Assembly (NCBI GenBank): GCA_910574965.1
Contig: CAJTDB010000004.1
Span: forward strand, 124,001-188,000
Reading direction: 5' to 3'
DNA from: Lachnospiraceae bacterium
GTDB lineage: Bacteria > Bacillota > Clostridia > Lachnospirales > Lachnospiraceae
Length of the DNA: 64,000 nt
Under the pieces are notes generated by a model. That model made no database searches and was not told where the DNA came from. It was given only the letters and a program-made list of their open reading frames with translations. Shown here piece by piece: positions 1 through 7,878 of this stretch. The position numbers were made by a program, and so were the translations under genes. The first letter of the stretch is position 1. Each line of letters begins with the position of its first letter.

Positions 1-2
1 CC

Positions 3-455
3 GCCAACAAGATTGATGCGCTCTGGGACCCGGACCGCGATCCCGTGGAAGAGATCCGAAAAGAGTTCGAGCCAAAAGGGATCCCGGTATTTCCCATATC
101 GGCGGTCAGCGGTCAGGGCTTAAAGGAGCTTATGTACCATGTAAAAGGTCTCCTGGACACAATGGAAGACAAGCCGGTAATATTCGAACAGGAGTTCTTT
201 CCGGAAGATATGTTCATACAGGAAAATCTGCCCTATACGGTGGAGAAATCCACAGAAGAGGAGAACACTTTTATTGTGGAAGGTCCGCGGATTGAGAAAA
301 TGCTGGGATATACGAATCTGGATTCTGAGAAAGGCTTTGCATTTTTCCAGCGGTTCTTAAAAGATACCGGCATCCTAAATGAGCTGGAGAAGGCAGGAGT
401 TCAGGAGGGCGATACCATCCGTATGTACGGCCTGACTTTCGAATATTTTCATTAA
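3..455 (+). CDS. obgE: GTPase ObgE/CgtA, C-terminal part (5' truncated by window edge)
   Basis: About 150 C-terminal residues of the Obg ribosome-assembly GTPase, which acts on the 50S precursor; the start lies before the window. The first codons encode NKID, the G4 guanine-specificity motif, followed about 30 residues later by the G5 stretch SAVSGQGL. After a linker comes the C-terminal OCT domain (FIVEGPRIEKML...YGLTFEYFH), typical of Gram-positive Obg. Genes yhbY, nadD and yqeK follow on the same strand, as is usual in Clostridia, so this is the 5' member of a ribosome-assembly/NAD operon. The identity is secure; only the N-terminal glycine-rich and most of the G domain are missing. Confidence 0.96.
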   Translation, partial: ANKIDALWDPDRDPVEEIRKEFEPKGIPVFPISAVSGQGLKELMYHVKGLLDTMEDKPVIFEQEFFPEDMFIQENLPYTVEKSTEEENTFIVEGPRIEKMLGYTNLDSEKGFAFFQRFLKDTGILNELEKAGVQEGDTIRMYGLTFEYFH

Positions 456-529
456 GCCTTGAGCAGATCTCACAATGCATTGTGGATTGATATTGGCTGA
501 TATTTTATATTTTTTATAGAGGAAAAATT

Positions 530-823
530 ATGACAAGCAAGCAAAGAGCATTTTTAAAGGGGCTGGCGATGAACTTAGACCCCATATTCCAGATTGGAAA
601 GAACAGCCTGACACCGGAGCTTACGGCGGCAGTTCAGGAAGCACTGGATGCAAGGGAGCTGATTAAGATCAGTGTGCTTCAAAACTGTCTGGATGATCCG
701 AAAGAGTTGGCAGGGCTGATATCGGAGCGAACCCGTTCACAGGTGGTACAGGTGATCGGCAAAAAGATCGTGTTGTATAAAGAGGGAAAGGATGAGAAGA
801 AAAAGATCGTCCTTCCGAAATAA
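530..823 (+). CDS. yhbY: YhbY-family CRM-domain RNA-binding protein
   Basis: A 97-aa single CRM domain that binds RNA and associates with pre-50S ribosomes in the known family. The N-terminus MTSKQRAFLKGLAMNLDP and the segment FQIGKNSLTPEL are characteristic, as is the final strand VVQVIGKKIVLYK. The end is a basic tail (KDEKKKIVLPK). The start is supported by GAGG eleven bases upstream. It lies between obgE and nadD, with only 11 bp to nadD, so co-transcription is likely. Length matches the family. Confidence 0.93.
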   Translation: MTSKQRAFLKGLAMNLDPIFQIGKNSLTPELTAAVQEALDARELIKISVLQNCLDDPKELAGLISERTRSQVVQVIGKKIVLYKEGKDEKKKIVLPK

Positions 824-834
824 AGGCAAAACAC

Positions 835-1455
835 ATGGATAATATAAAAAGAACGGTAGGACTTATGGGCGGGACTTTTGATCCGGTTCATAATGCACAT
901 TTGGCGCTGGCAAGGCAGGCATATGAACAGTTTTCACTGGATGAAATCTGGATGCTTCCCAACGGAAATCCCCCCCATAAAAAAAACACGAGACAGGCGG
1001 ATATGGAATGCCGGATGGAGATGCTTCGGCTGGCTATCCAAGATATCCCGTATCTGAAGCTTTGCGATATGGAACAGTCCGGACAGGACTATCATTATAC
1101 GTACGAAACGCTTGGGCAGCTCCGTAAGCAGTATCCGGATACTGGTTTTTATTTTATTATGGGGGCAGATTCACTGTTTGAATTTGACAACTGGAAAGAG
1201 CCGGGTATCATCAGCAGGGAATGCATTCTTCTGGCTGCAGTGAGAGATCACCGCAGGAAAGAGGAGATCCGGACACGGATCGAGGAGCTGAAGAAGCGGT
1301 ACGGGGCCAGGATCTATATGCTGGATACGCCAAACATGGATATTGCTTCGGAAGATATTCGGAGGGAACTGGCGGGGCATGGAGAGATTTCTCATATGGT
1401 TCCCTCTGCCGTGGCGGATTACATTGTCCGGCATCATCTGTATCGTTCTGTTTGA
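835..1455 (+). CDS. nadD: nicotinate-nucleotide adenylyltransferase NadD
   Basis: Joins nicotinate mononucleotide to AMP from ATP, the penultimate step of NAD synthesis, in the cytoplasm. The 206-aa product has the nucleotidyltransferase signature GGTFDPVHNAHL at residues 12-23, where H19 and H22 form the HxxH ATP site (asparagine replaces the more usual xG spacing). Substrate-loop residues MLPNGNPPHK follow at about 40. The C-terminal ISSTxIR-like motif appears as IASEDIR. Directly followed by yqeK, its usual neighbour in Firmicutes. High confidence in function from motifs and context. Confidence 0.95.
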   Translation: MDNIKRTVGLMGGTFDPVHNAHLALARQAYEQFSLDEIWMLPNGNPPHKKNTRQADMECRMEMLRLAIQDIPYLKLCDMEQSGQDYHYTYETLGQLRKQYPDTGFYFIMGADSLFEFDNWKEPGIISRECILLAAVRDHRRKEEIRTRIEELKKRYGARIYMLDTPNMDIASEDIRRELAGHGEISHMVPSAVADYIVRHHLYRSV

Positions 1456-1494
1456 AAGCGACAGTTAATCAAAATAAAACAGAGGTAAAATGAA

Positions 1495-2082
1495 ATGGAT
1501 GCGATCTGTATCAAGGATTTGAAAAAAGACCTGAAAAAAGAGATGGATGACAGCCGTTTTGAGCATACGATGGGTGTGATGTATACCTGCGGTGCGCTTG
1601 CTATGCGCTATGGCTATGATCTGGAGAAGGCCATGCTGGCGGGACTTATGCATGACTGTGCCAAATGTATGCCAAATGCGAAAAAGCTGAAGATGGCAGA
1701 GAAGCATCATCTGGAGATCACGGAGCTGGAGCGCAAAAATCCGTTTATGCTTCATGCAAAACTGGGAGCATTTCTGGCCAGAAAAAAATATGATATTGAA
1801 GATCCGGAGATCTTGGACGCCATCCGCTGGCATACGACCGGCCGGCCAAAGATGACGCTTCTGGATAAAATTGTATACATAGCCGATTACATTGAGCCAA
1901 AACGGGACAAGGCACCGCATCTGTCCAAGATCCGGCAGACGGCTTTCGTGGATCTGGATCAAACACTGATAATGATCCTGAAGGATACGATTGGTTATTT
2001 GGGAGATTCACCGGAACATGTTGACTCTATGACAAAAAAGACGTATGATTATTATATGGATAAAATAGATGCAAAACAATAA
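1495..2082 (+). CDS. yqeK: HD-domain phosphohydrolase YqeK
   Basis: A 195-aa HD-superfamily hydrolase of the YqeK family; characterised relatives are symmetrical Ap4A hydrolases giving two ADP. Metal ligands are visible: H24 in FEHTMG, the H53-D54 pair in LMHDCAK and a later histidine in IRWHTTG, with D in IVYIADYIEP. The chosen ATG (1495) lies behind AGAGG; an ATG five bases earlier is out of frame. It follows nadD as in many Firmicutes. In relatives rsfS usually comes close behind; here about 380 bp of tandem repeats intervene. Confidence 0.92.
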   Translation: MDAICIKDLKKDLKKEMDDSRFEHTMGVMYTCGALAMRYGYDLEKAMLAGLMHDCAKCMPNAKKLKMAEKHHLEITELERKNPFMLHAKLGAFLARKKYDIEDPEILDAIRWHTTGRPKMTLLDKIVYIADYIEPKRDKAPHLSKIRQTAFVDLDQTLIMILKDTIGYLGDSPEHVDSMTKKTYDYYMDKIDAKQ

Positions 2083-2090
2083 AACGACGA

Positions 2091-2453
2091 CTATAAAACA
2101 GCATCTGTCCAGATACACGGACAGATGCGGAACTTCAGAACAGCATCTGTTCATATAAGGCTCGGAAGTATTTGCAGGCACCAGTGTGCCTGGAAATGTT
2201 TCCAGATAAAGGAGTCTTACATAGACAGATGCGGAACTTCAGAACAGCATCTGTCTATGTAAGGCTCGGAAGTATTTGCAGGCACCAGTGTGCCTGGAAA
2301 TGCTTCCAGATAAAGGAGTCTTACATGGACAGATGCGGAACTTCAGAACAGCATCTGTCTATGTAAGGCTCGGAAGTATTTGCAGGCACCAGTGTGCCTG
2401 GAAATGCTTCCAGATAAAGGAGTCTTACATGGACAGATGCGGAACTTCAATAG
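2091..2453 (+). repeat. 104-bp tandem repeat array (three full units plus a partial fourth) between yqeK and rsfS
   Basis: Units begin at 2121, 2225, 2329 and 2433, exactly 104 bp apart; the fourth stops inside its first hairpin loop. Units differ by only a few bases. Each unit holds two hairpins. The first is best in copy 2: 16-bp perfect arms at 2217-2232 and 2247-2262 around a 14-base loop. The second has 17-base arms with two mismatches (2268-2284 / 2291-2307, loop CCAGTG). Upstream, 2101-2130 holds a related 10-bp stem. Each unit also contains AAAGGAG six bases before ATG (ATA in copy 1), so the array carries repeated translation-start signals. No spacers vary, so it is not CRISPR. Confidence 0.93.
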
Positions 2454-2464
2454 GAGGTATTCAT

Positions 2465-2827
2465 ATGGTAGCAGGCAAATCAAAAGAGATGGCAAGAATC
2501 ATCGCAGCTTCTCTGGAAGAGAAGAAGGCAAGAGACATGAAAATTCTGGATATTTCCGATGTCTCAGTTCTTGCGGATTATTTTATCATCGCATCAGGAA
2601 GCAACCGCAACCAGGTGCAGGCGATGGCGGATGATCTGGAGGAGAAGCTAGGACAGGCCGGATTTACTCCCAGACAGGTGGAAGGTTATCAGACAGCGAA
2701 CTGGATACTGATGGACTACCAGGACATCATCATCCATATTTTCGATGAAGAAAACCGTCTGTTCTATGATCTGGAGCGTATCTGGCGGGATGGGAATCTG
2801 GTAGAGAAAGTAGATTTAGAGGCATAA
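2465..2827 (+). CDS. rsfS: ribosome silencing factor RsfS
   Basis: A 120-aa RsfS (YbeB/IojAP) protein, which binds uL14 and blocks subunit joining when nutrients are short. Diagnostic segments are the helix MARIIAASLEEKKARD, the strand DISDVSVLADYFIIASG, and the ending FDEENRLFYDLERIW. The ATG at 2465 has AGGAGG at 2452-2457. A second in-frame ATG at 2429, supplied by the last repeat unit with its own AAAGGAG, could add 12 residues. NUDIX hydrolase follows after 3 bp. Confidence 0.94.
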   Translation: MVAGKSKEMARIIAASLEEKKARDMKILDISDVSVLADYFIIASGSNRNQVQAMADDLEEKLGQAGFTPRQVEGYQTANWILMDYQDIIIHIFDEENRLFYDLERIWRDGNLVEKVDLEA

Positions 2828-2830
2828 CCT

Positions 2831-3463
2831 ATGGGCAGTCGAATTCTTTCCGTGGAGAAGACGACGGACAATCGTTTTCTCAATATGTATAATCTGCACC
2901 ATGAAAATAAAGTGGGGCGCAAAGGGCTGTACCATATGGCGTCCCGTGGAAAAAACATAGAAAATCTAAAGCTCAGCACCCGAAAAAATACCCCGGACGG
3001 CGTTATCATCTACAGCATTTACGGAGAAAAACGGGATCGGATGGTGCTGGTGCGTCAATATCGGATTACCATTGATGACTATATTTATGAGCTTCCGGCC
3101 GGACTGATAGACGAGGGTGAGACCTTTGCTCAGGCGGGTGCCAGAGAATTAAAAGAGGAGACGGGACTGGATTTTGAACCGCTGCAGGTAGATGAAATGT
3201 ATCACAAAGCATTTTTCACTACCATTGGTATGACCGATGAATCTTGTGCGACTGTGTATGGCTATGCATCGGGGACCGTTTCCAGAGACGGACTGGAGGA
3301 AAACGAACAGTTAGAAGTCGTTCTGGCAGATCGGGCAGAGGTCAAAAGAATTCTTAAGGAAGAGAATGTATCTATGAACTGCGGGTATCTGATGATGCAT
3401 TTTCTGCACCATACAGACGAAGATCCGTTCTATTTTCTCAAAGAAGACAGAGGTACTCCTTAA
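2831..3463 (+). CDS. NUDIX hydrolase, ADP-ribose pyrophosphatase-like
   Basis: A 210-aa NUDIX enzyme expected to cleave a nucleoside-diphosphate linkage in the cytoplasm. The complete Nudix box is at residues 91-113 (GX5EX7REUXEEXGU, with R105-E106 and E109-E110). The preceding YIYELPAGL segment and the 210-aa length fit ADP-ribose/ADP-sugar pyrophosphatases, although substrate cannot be fixed by sequence alone. The N-terminal ~50 residues form an extra beta region. GAGG lies eight bases before the ATG; rsfS ends 3 bp upstream and the permease begins 1 bp downstream, so the three are probably translated from one message. Confidence 0.88.
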   Translation: MGSRILSVEKTTDNRFLNMYNLHHENKVGRKGLYHMASRGKNIENLKLSTRKNTPDGVIIYSIYGEKRDRMVLVRQYRITIDDYIYELPAGLIDEGETFAQAGARELKEETGLDFEPLQVDEMYHKAFFTTIGMTDESCATVYGYASGTVSRDGLEENEQLEVVLADRAEVKRILKEENVSMNCGYLMMHFLHHTDEDPFYFLKEDRGTP

Positions 3464-3464
3464 G

Positions 3465-4406
3465 ATGCTGGAAAATTTTATCATTGCAGCCGAAGCGGTG
3501 CTTCCCGTTTTCCTTCTGATTCTGCTGGGAATGGGAGCACGCCGGCTGCAGATCCTGAATGACCTGGAATTGAAGCATGTGAACAATGCTGTGTTCCAGG
3601 TCATGTTTCCATTTATGATGTTTTACAACATTTATACTGCGGATTTTTCCGGCGCATTGGATCTGAAGTATTTTGTCTTTTGCGTGGGGATGCTGTTCCT
3701 TGTCTACGCGCTCGGAACAATCACGGCTCTTGTGGTGGAAAAAGAGAACCGGAACCGGGGCGCGCTGATTCAGGCAATTTATCGCGGCAATCTGGTCCTG
3801 ATGGGGATTCCGGTCATGGAAAATCTCATGGGAGAGGAAGCCCTCGGACTGACAACGATCATGTTGGCTGTCATCGTGCCGCTTTATAATATACTGGCAG
3901 TTGTAACATTGGAAGTATTCCGGGGCGGGAAGATGCAGCCCTTTCATATGTTGAAAAAAATACTGACAAATCCGCTGATTCTTGGGGCGGCTGCCGGAAT
4001 CGGAGCGGTCCTTTTTCGCGTGAACGTTCCGGGAGTTTTCCTAAAACCTATGGGACAGATAGCATCAGCAGCAACTCCGGCTGCTCTTCTGATTATGGGC
4101 GCTTCCTTTTATTTTCAAAGCGTACATGAAAATATGAGAAATATCGTACTTGGAGTGGCTGGAAAGCTGATTGTCAGTCCGGGACTGGCACTGGCGGCCG
4201 GATATGTTCTCGGCTTCCGAGGGATTTCGCTGGCCCTTCTGATCGTTATCTTCGGAGCCCCCTGCGCAGTTTCCAGCTACACCATGGCCCAGCAAATGGA
4301 CAGCAATGCAGAACTGGCAGCCGGATGTCTGCTTTTTTCCTCCTTGTTTTCCTGCGTGACCATCTGCGGATGGATCTTTCTATGCCGGCAGGCGGGCGCA
4401 TTCTAA
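3465..4406 (+). CDS. AEC-family (auxin efflux carrier-like) permease
   Basis: A 313-aa hydrophobic protein with about ten predicted membrane segments, in the AEC family; bacterial relatives move malate, other organic acids or unknown anions. Family hallmarks include the first helix FIIAAEAVLPVFLLILLG with following MGARR, an amphipathic middle segment, and ALIQAIYRGNLVLMGIPV in the fourth helix. The C-terminal APCAVSSYTMAQQM segment is the conserved crossover region of the second repeat. It starts 1 bp after the NUDIX stop. Substrate unknown. Confidence 0.87.
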   Translation: MLENFIIAAEAVLPVFLLILLGMGARRLQILNDLELKHVNNAVFQVMFPFMMFYNIYTADFSGALDLKYFVFCVGMLFLVYALGTITALVVEKENRNRGALIQAIYRGNLVLMGIPVMENLMGEEALGLTTIMLAVIVPLYNILAVVTLEVFRGGKMQPFHMLKKILTNPLILGAAAGIGAVLFRVNVPGVFLKPMGQIASAATPAALLIMGASFYFQSVHENMRNIVLGVAGKLIVSPGLALAAGYVLGFRGISLALLIVIFGAPCAVSSYTMAQQMDSNAELAAGCLLFSSLFSCVTICGWIFLCRQAGAF

Positions 4407-4410
4407 GCGG

Positions 4411-4983
4411 TCAGCACCCTGTCATACACCGGAGCATACACTGCATTTTCCATATCTCTTGTCTTTGAGAAGTGAGGATAGAATCCAGAATCGGAACCAG
4501 CTCCGGACAGATGCAGTATCTCAGTGTATTTTCCGACATAGCGATGGCACCGCAGTGGTGAGGAAGCATCTCCCGGATAAAGTTGATGTCAACACAGTTG
4601 CAGGCACAGGCGTGCTTCATTTCACAGAACATATGGTTCATAATCCGTTTGATCCGGGTCTGATAGCAGCACAGATCCTGACGGCAGTTGTGTATGGCAT
4701 CGCATTTACAGAGGATCTTCTGCATATCAGCGATACTGTGAGTCTGTTCCGTGACAATTTGCAGGGCCAGATTCTGAAGAGGGATGTTTGTGGTGTACCT
4801 TAGAAGATTCCGTGACATCTCGATGGCTGCCTGGTGGTGAGGAATCATCTGCGTGATGAAGTTGTGAGAAATACTGTCCGACAGTTCTGCATGTGTCATT
4901 TGGTCTGTCATATCACAAAGAATGCTGTCATAAGCTGCCAGATAATCGTTCGTAACATTGCTGAAATTACATGATCTGTTCAT
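4411..4983 (-). CDS. cysteine-rich protein with two DUF305-type histidine modules
   Basis: A 190-aa protein made of two similar halves, each with the DUF305 core: MIPHHQAAIEMS at residues 46-57 and MLPHHCGAIAMS at 139-150. DUF305 proteins are ferritin-like helical bundles, some linked to metal handling, but the role here is not known. There are about 15 cysteines, including CCYQ and CACNC runs. No signal peptide is visible, so it appears cytoplasmic, unlike many exported DUF305 proteins. It is convergent with the AEC permease (4 bp apart) and divergent from the SPFH gene. Start has only a weak GGAAA upstream. Family call good, function unknown. Confidence 0.75.
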   Translation of the reverse strand: MNRSCNFSNVTNDYLAAYDSILCDMTDQMTHAELSDSISHNFITQMIPHHQAAIEMSRNLLRYTTNIPLQNLALQIVTEQTHSIADMQKILCKCDAIHNCRQDLCCYQTRIKRIMNHMFCEMKHACACNCVDINFIREMLPHHCGAIAMSENTLRYCICPELVPILDSILTSQRQEIWKMQCMLRCMTGC

Positions 4984-5078
4984 AGTTTCCGACTTTTATG
5001 CTCTTTCTGTTAGTATATGGAAGGAGCTTTTTTTTTGACACTTTTGCACGATGCGCATCTAAAACCTGCAAAATTCTA

Positions 5079-5120
5079 TTGACATATTGAAATTAAAGTG
5101 ATATGATTTTGATATCAAAA
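5079..5120 (+). promoter_or_regulatory. sigma-A promoter with adjoining palindromic operator before the SPFH operon
   Basis: TTGACA at 5079-5084 and TATGAT at 5102-5107 are separated by 17 bp. Starting at the last base of the -10 is a perfect 14-bp palindrome, TTTTGATATCAAAA (5107-5120), covering the expected transcription start. The ribbon-helix-helix protein encoded in this operon is an obvious candidate to bind it (inference). Confidence 0.8.
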
Positions 5121-5138
5121 ATAATGGAGGAAATACAA

Positions 5139-6161
5139 ATGAAGGAAAAAGTATTAAATAACAGGAAAAATGGTATGACAGTGCTGCTGCTGGTCATAGC
5201 CGCTTATGTTCTTGCAGTGGCCGGAATCGTAGTCGGCGGTATGAATGGAATCCCTGCCCTGATAATCGGCTGCATCGTTGTTCTGTGTGTTGGATGGATT
5301 CCCCTTTGCGGGCTGGTGATCTTAAAGCCCCAGGAAGCGCTGGTCCTTACGCTGTTCGGAAAATACGTCGGTACACTGAAAGATCATGGCTTTTACTTTG
5401 TCAATCCTTTCTGCAGCAGCATCAATCCGGCTGCAAAAACCAGGCTGAATCAAAGCGGAGATGTCAACCACGCATCGGCTTCCCATTCAGACAGCGGAAG
5501 AAACGCAGCGCTCAATCTGAACACAACGTTCAGTCTGGAATCCGCCAATAAAAGGATTTCTTTAAAACTCATGACTCTGAGCAATAACCGGCAGAAGATC
5601 AACGACTGTCTGGGCAATCCTGTGGAGATCAGCATTGCTGTCACCTGGAGAATTGTAGATACTGCCAAGGCAGTGTTCAATGTGGACAATTACAAAGAAT
5701 TTCTCTCCCTTCAGTGCGACAGTGCGCTTCGAAATATTGTAAGACTTTATCCTTATGATATCGCACCGGGTGTGGATACGACGGGCGACGGCATTGCCGA
5801 TGAAGGCAGTCTTCGGGGTTCTAGCGAAATCGTAGCGGAGCGGATTCGAAACGAGATCCAGGAGCAGGTCAATGAAGCGGGAATCGAGATCGTCGAGGCA
5901 AGGATTACTTATCTGGCCTATGCCACAGAGATTGCAGCGGTCATGCTTCAGCGTCAGCAGGCGTCTGCGATCATTGACGCAAGGAAAATGATCGTGGACG
6001 GAGCCGTAGGCATGGTGGAGATGGCACTGGAACGTCTGAATGAAAATGAGATGATTACGCTGGACGAAGAGCGCAAAGCCGCCATGGTATCCAATCTTCT
6101 GGTAGTCCTCTGCGGAAACCATGATGCGCAGCCCATCGTAAATACAGGGTCGCTGTATTAA
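5139..6161 (+). CDS. SPFH/band-7 domain membrane protein
   Basis: A 340-aa member of the SPFH (stomatin/prohibitin/flotillin) family. Two N-terminal membrane helices (about residues 13-35 and 40-60) precede the SPFH domain, which begins near [19 protein letters not shown] and runs to about residue 260 with typical [16 protein letters not shown] and [11 protein letters not shown] strands. A short helical tail follows. The ATG at 5139 has GGAGG eight bases upstream; an earlier in-frame ATA-side start would lie within the promoter and is rejected. One base separates its stop from the RHH gene. SPFH proteins scaffold membrane complexes; the partner is not evident. Confidence 0.88.
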   Translation: MKEKVLNNRKNGMTVLLLVIAAYVLAVAGIVVGGMNGIPALIIGCIVVLCVGWIPLCGLVILKPQEALVLTLFGKYVGTLKDHGFYFVNPFCSSINPAAKTRLNQSGDVNHASASHSDSGRNAALNLNTTFSLESANKRISLKLMTLSNNRQKINDCLGNPVEISIAVTWRIVDTAKAVFNVDNYKEFLSLQCDSALRNIVRLYPYDIAPGVDTTGDGIADEGSLRGSSEIVAERIRNEIQEQVNEAGIEIVEARITYLAYATEIAAVMLQRQQASAIIDARKMIVDGAVGMVEMALERLNENEMITLDEERKAAMVSNLLVVLCGNHDAQPIVNTGSLY

Positions 6162-6162
6162 T

Positions 6163-6366
6163 ATGGCAGATAACCGGAAGAAACAGGTTCCGCTGCGGCT
6201 GTCAGCGAAGTTGTACGATGCTCTTGCGGCGTGGGCAGAGGATGACTTTCGTTCTGTCAACGGTCAGATCGAATATCTGTTGACGGAATGCGTCAGGCAG
6301 CGGAAAAAGAACGGAAAATATGTGCCGGAGGAACTGGATGTTCCTCCGGATCTGGACTTGGAATGA
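6163..6366 (+). CDS. Arc/MetJ-type ribbon-helix-helix protein
   Basis: A 67-aa protein with a basic N-terminus, then [20 protein letters not shown] and [14 protein letters not shown]. This is the beta-strand plus two helices of Arc-type DNA-binding domains, which dimerise to bind palindromes. The tail [19 protein letters not shown] is acidic. The ATG is 1 bp after the SPFH stop, so translation is coupled. It may autoregulate the operon through the 5107-5120 palindrome, but in this widespread SPFH-linked family it could also act as a non-DNA partner. Fold assignment is good, role inferred. Confidence 0.82.
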   Translation: MADNRKKQVPLRLSAKLYDALAAWAEDDFRSVNGQIEYLLTECVRQRKKNGKYVPEELDVPPDLDLE

Positions 6367-6429
6367 CAGGACCTGGTTAGATCTGGTCCGGTGGCATCAG
6401 GAGTGTTGAAGTGCGAAGGAGAAACACGG

Positions 6430-7299
6430 GTGAAAAAGGGATTTTATTTTTACAGATACGATATTTATTATGGGGAATATGATGAACGCCAGGTTTCCGG
6501 ACAGGGAAAGGCTTCATACGCAAAACAAATCCGAACCGACCATCCTATAGATGAAAATGACTGGGCAGTCCGGCTGTGGGACAATCACAGTCTGTTGGAA
6601 CCAGAGTATGCAGATATGCAGACAATGATTCGGAAAATGAGTTCGTTCCTGAACCTGCGTCCGGAGCAGGAGGCGGACTTTTCTGTCGTTGAGAAACAGC
6701 TTGGTATTTCCCTTCCGAAAGAATTAAAGCAGATTTACACGGTGATTTTGGGGCTTGAGGAATATTTTACAGGCGCAGAACGTTTTCTGCTGCCGGATGA
6801 ACTTTATCTGGACCGGGACATCCTTGTTTTTTATAAGAAAAAGCGGGCACCGATTGCCGGCTATGATAGGAAAAGCGGATGTCTTGCAGAGTATTATAAA
6901 AAGGGATGGCATGTGGAACGCGGGGGCATCTGCTGTTATCAGTTCTGTCTGGGCAGAATACTTACGACTGCACTGGAAAATAAGCCTTTTTTCAGGAAGG
7001 GAAGATGCAAAGGACCATTTGTAAGAACGCTCAATATTGAAAAAGAACTGGAACGTTTCTGCAATGAAAGCTATCATCTGCTGTCAGAATTTCAGGTATA
7101 TGGAATTGCAGTCATGTATTCAGATGAGAAGCTGATCGCCTGGATTCGAAGCAATGGATTTTACGCGGATATTCATGCAGGCGCCGTCTGCGAGGAACAT
7201 TTAGAAGCACTCGGCGAACATTTGGGTAATGTCGTGTGGAAAAAAGAACAGGAACAGAAAATAAAATCGCAGCCTCCAAAAAAATCTGCAGAAAACTAG
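6430..7299 (+). CDS. SMI1/KNR4 (SUKH)-like protein of unknown function
   Basis: A 289-aa soluble protein. The region at about 66-90 (FSVVEKQLGISLPKELKQIY) matches the opening helix-loop-helix of the SUKH/SMI1-KNR4 fold, and the following LPDELYLDRDILVFYKK fits its beta sheet. The family includes toxin-immunity proteins and regulators. The GTG at 6430 is chosen because AAGGAG stands eight bases before it; an upstream in-frame GTG at 6391 has no such site. It lies 63 bp after the RHH gene, probably the third gene of the SPFH operon. The C-terminal tail is lysine-rich. No toxin partner was seen. Confidence 0.6.
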   Translation: MKKGFYFYRYDIYYGEYDERQVSGQGKASYAKQIRTDHPIDENDWAVRLWDNHSLLEPEYADMQTMIRKMSSFLNLRPEQEADFSVVEKQLGISLPKELKQIYTVILGLEEYFTGAERFLLPDELYLDRDILVFYKKKRAPIAGYDRKSGCLAEYYKKGWHVERGGICCYQFCLGRILTTALENKPFFRKGRCKGPFVRTLNIEKELERFCNESYHLLSEFQVYGIAVMYSDEKLIAWIRSNGFYADIHAGAVCEEHLEALGEHLGNVVWKKEQEQKIKSQPPKKSAEN

Positions 7300-7306
7300 A
7301 AATTTC

Positions 7307-7338
7307 TGAAGTAGTTTCCCTCTCTGAATCGTTATAAT
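7307..7338 (+). promoter_or_regulatory. candidate promoter(s) of the ECF sigma operon
   Basis: TGAAGT at 7307-7312 and CGTTAT at 7330-7335 are separated by 17 bp. This is the same geometry as the better ECF-type site at 8925. TATAAT overlaps at 7333-7338, so a sigma-A -10 is superimposed, but no good -35 matches it. Autoregulation is inferred. Confidence 0.55.
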
Positions 7339-7365
7339 ATATGAGACATTCAGAAGGGAGGCGGA

Positions 7366-7878
7366 ATTATCCATACAGAAGAACAGTTTGCAGCACTGCT
7401 CACCAAATACGAAAAACTGGTCTACACATTGTGTTACCGTATGTCAGGCAATCCCTTCGATGCACAGGATCTGACGCAGGATACGTTTTTGTCTGCCTAT
7501 CAGAAACTGTCCGGCTTTGACGGAGAACATGAACGGGCATGGATCTGCAAAATTGCTGTCAACAAATGCCTGGATCATCAGAAGAATGCTGCGCGGAGAA
7601 TACAGCCGGAAGAAGAACTGGTGTTCTCTGAACTTCCGGATCAGAGGGCCGGTCCGGAAGCGTCTTATCTGCTGGAGGAATCCAGGCAGGAGATCCTGGA
7701 TTTATGCAGGCAGCTTCCGCCGCCCTATAATGAGATTGCAGAAGCACATTTTTATGAAGAGCGGTCCATAAAAGAGATTGCGGAAGAAAAAGGAAGGAAC
7801 ATAAGAACTGTGCAGACACAGGTCTACCGGGCCAAAGGGCTTTTGAAAAAGAAACTGAAAGGAGGACGTATGGGATGA
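7366..7878 (+). CDS. ECF-type RNA polymerase sigma factor with a non-ATG start
   Basis: A 170-aa sigma-70 family ECF factor that redirects RNA polymerase. Region 2 reads FAALLTKYEKLVYTLCYRMS and DAQDLTQDTFLSAYQKL. Region 4 is LPPPYNEIAEAHFYEERSI followed by an HTH, KEIAEEKGRNIRTVQTQVYRA. The conserved region 2 continues upstream of any ATG/GTG/TTG. After the in-frame stop at 7342 only ATT (7348, 7366) and ATC (7369) are available near GGGAGG (7356-7361), so ATT 7366 or ATC 7369 is the likely start. TTG 7429 would delete part of region 2. The stop overlaps the anti-sigma ATG (ATGA). A rare start codon would keep synthesis low. Confidence 0.85.
   Translation: MIHTEEQFAALLTKYEKLVYTLCYRMSGNPFDAQDLTQDTFLSAYQKLSGFDGEHERAWICKIAVNKCLDHQKNAARRIQPEEELVFSELPDQRAGPEASYLLEESRQEILDLCRQLPPPYNEIAEAHFYEERSIKEIAEEKGRNIRTVQTQVYRAKGLLKKKLKGGRMG

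Noticed and set aside
2121-2453. CRISPR array
   Set aside because: The whole 104-bp unit repeats without variable spacers and there are no cas genes.
2172-2464. Protein-coding gene across the repeats, or repeat-encoded N-terminus of RsfS
   Set aside because: The period (104) shifts frame every unit, peptides are cysteine-rich and unlike any family, and RsfS has its own strong ribosome-binding site. Only the last 12-codon extension remains possible.
5562-6260. Minus-strand frame of 232 codons over the SPFH gene
   Set aside because: Antisense shadow of a conserved domain gene.
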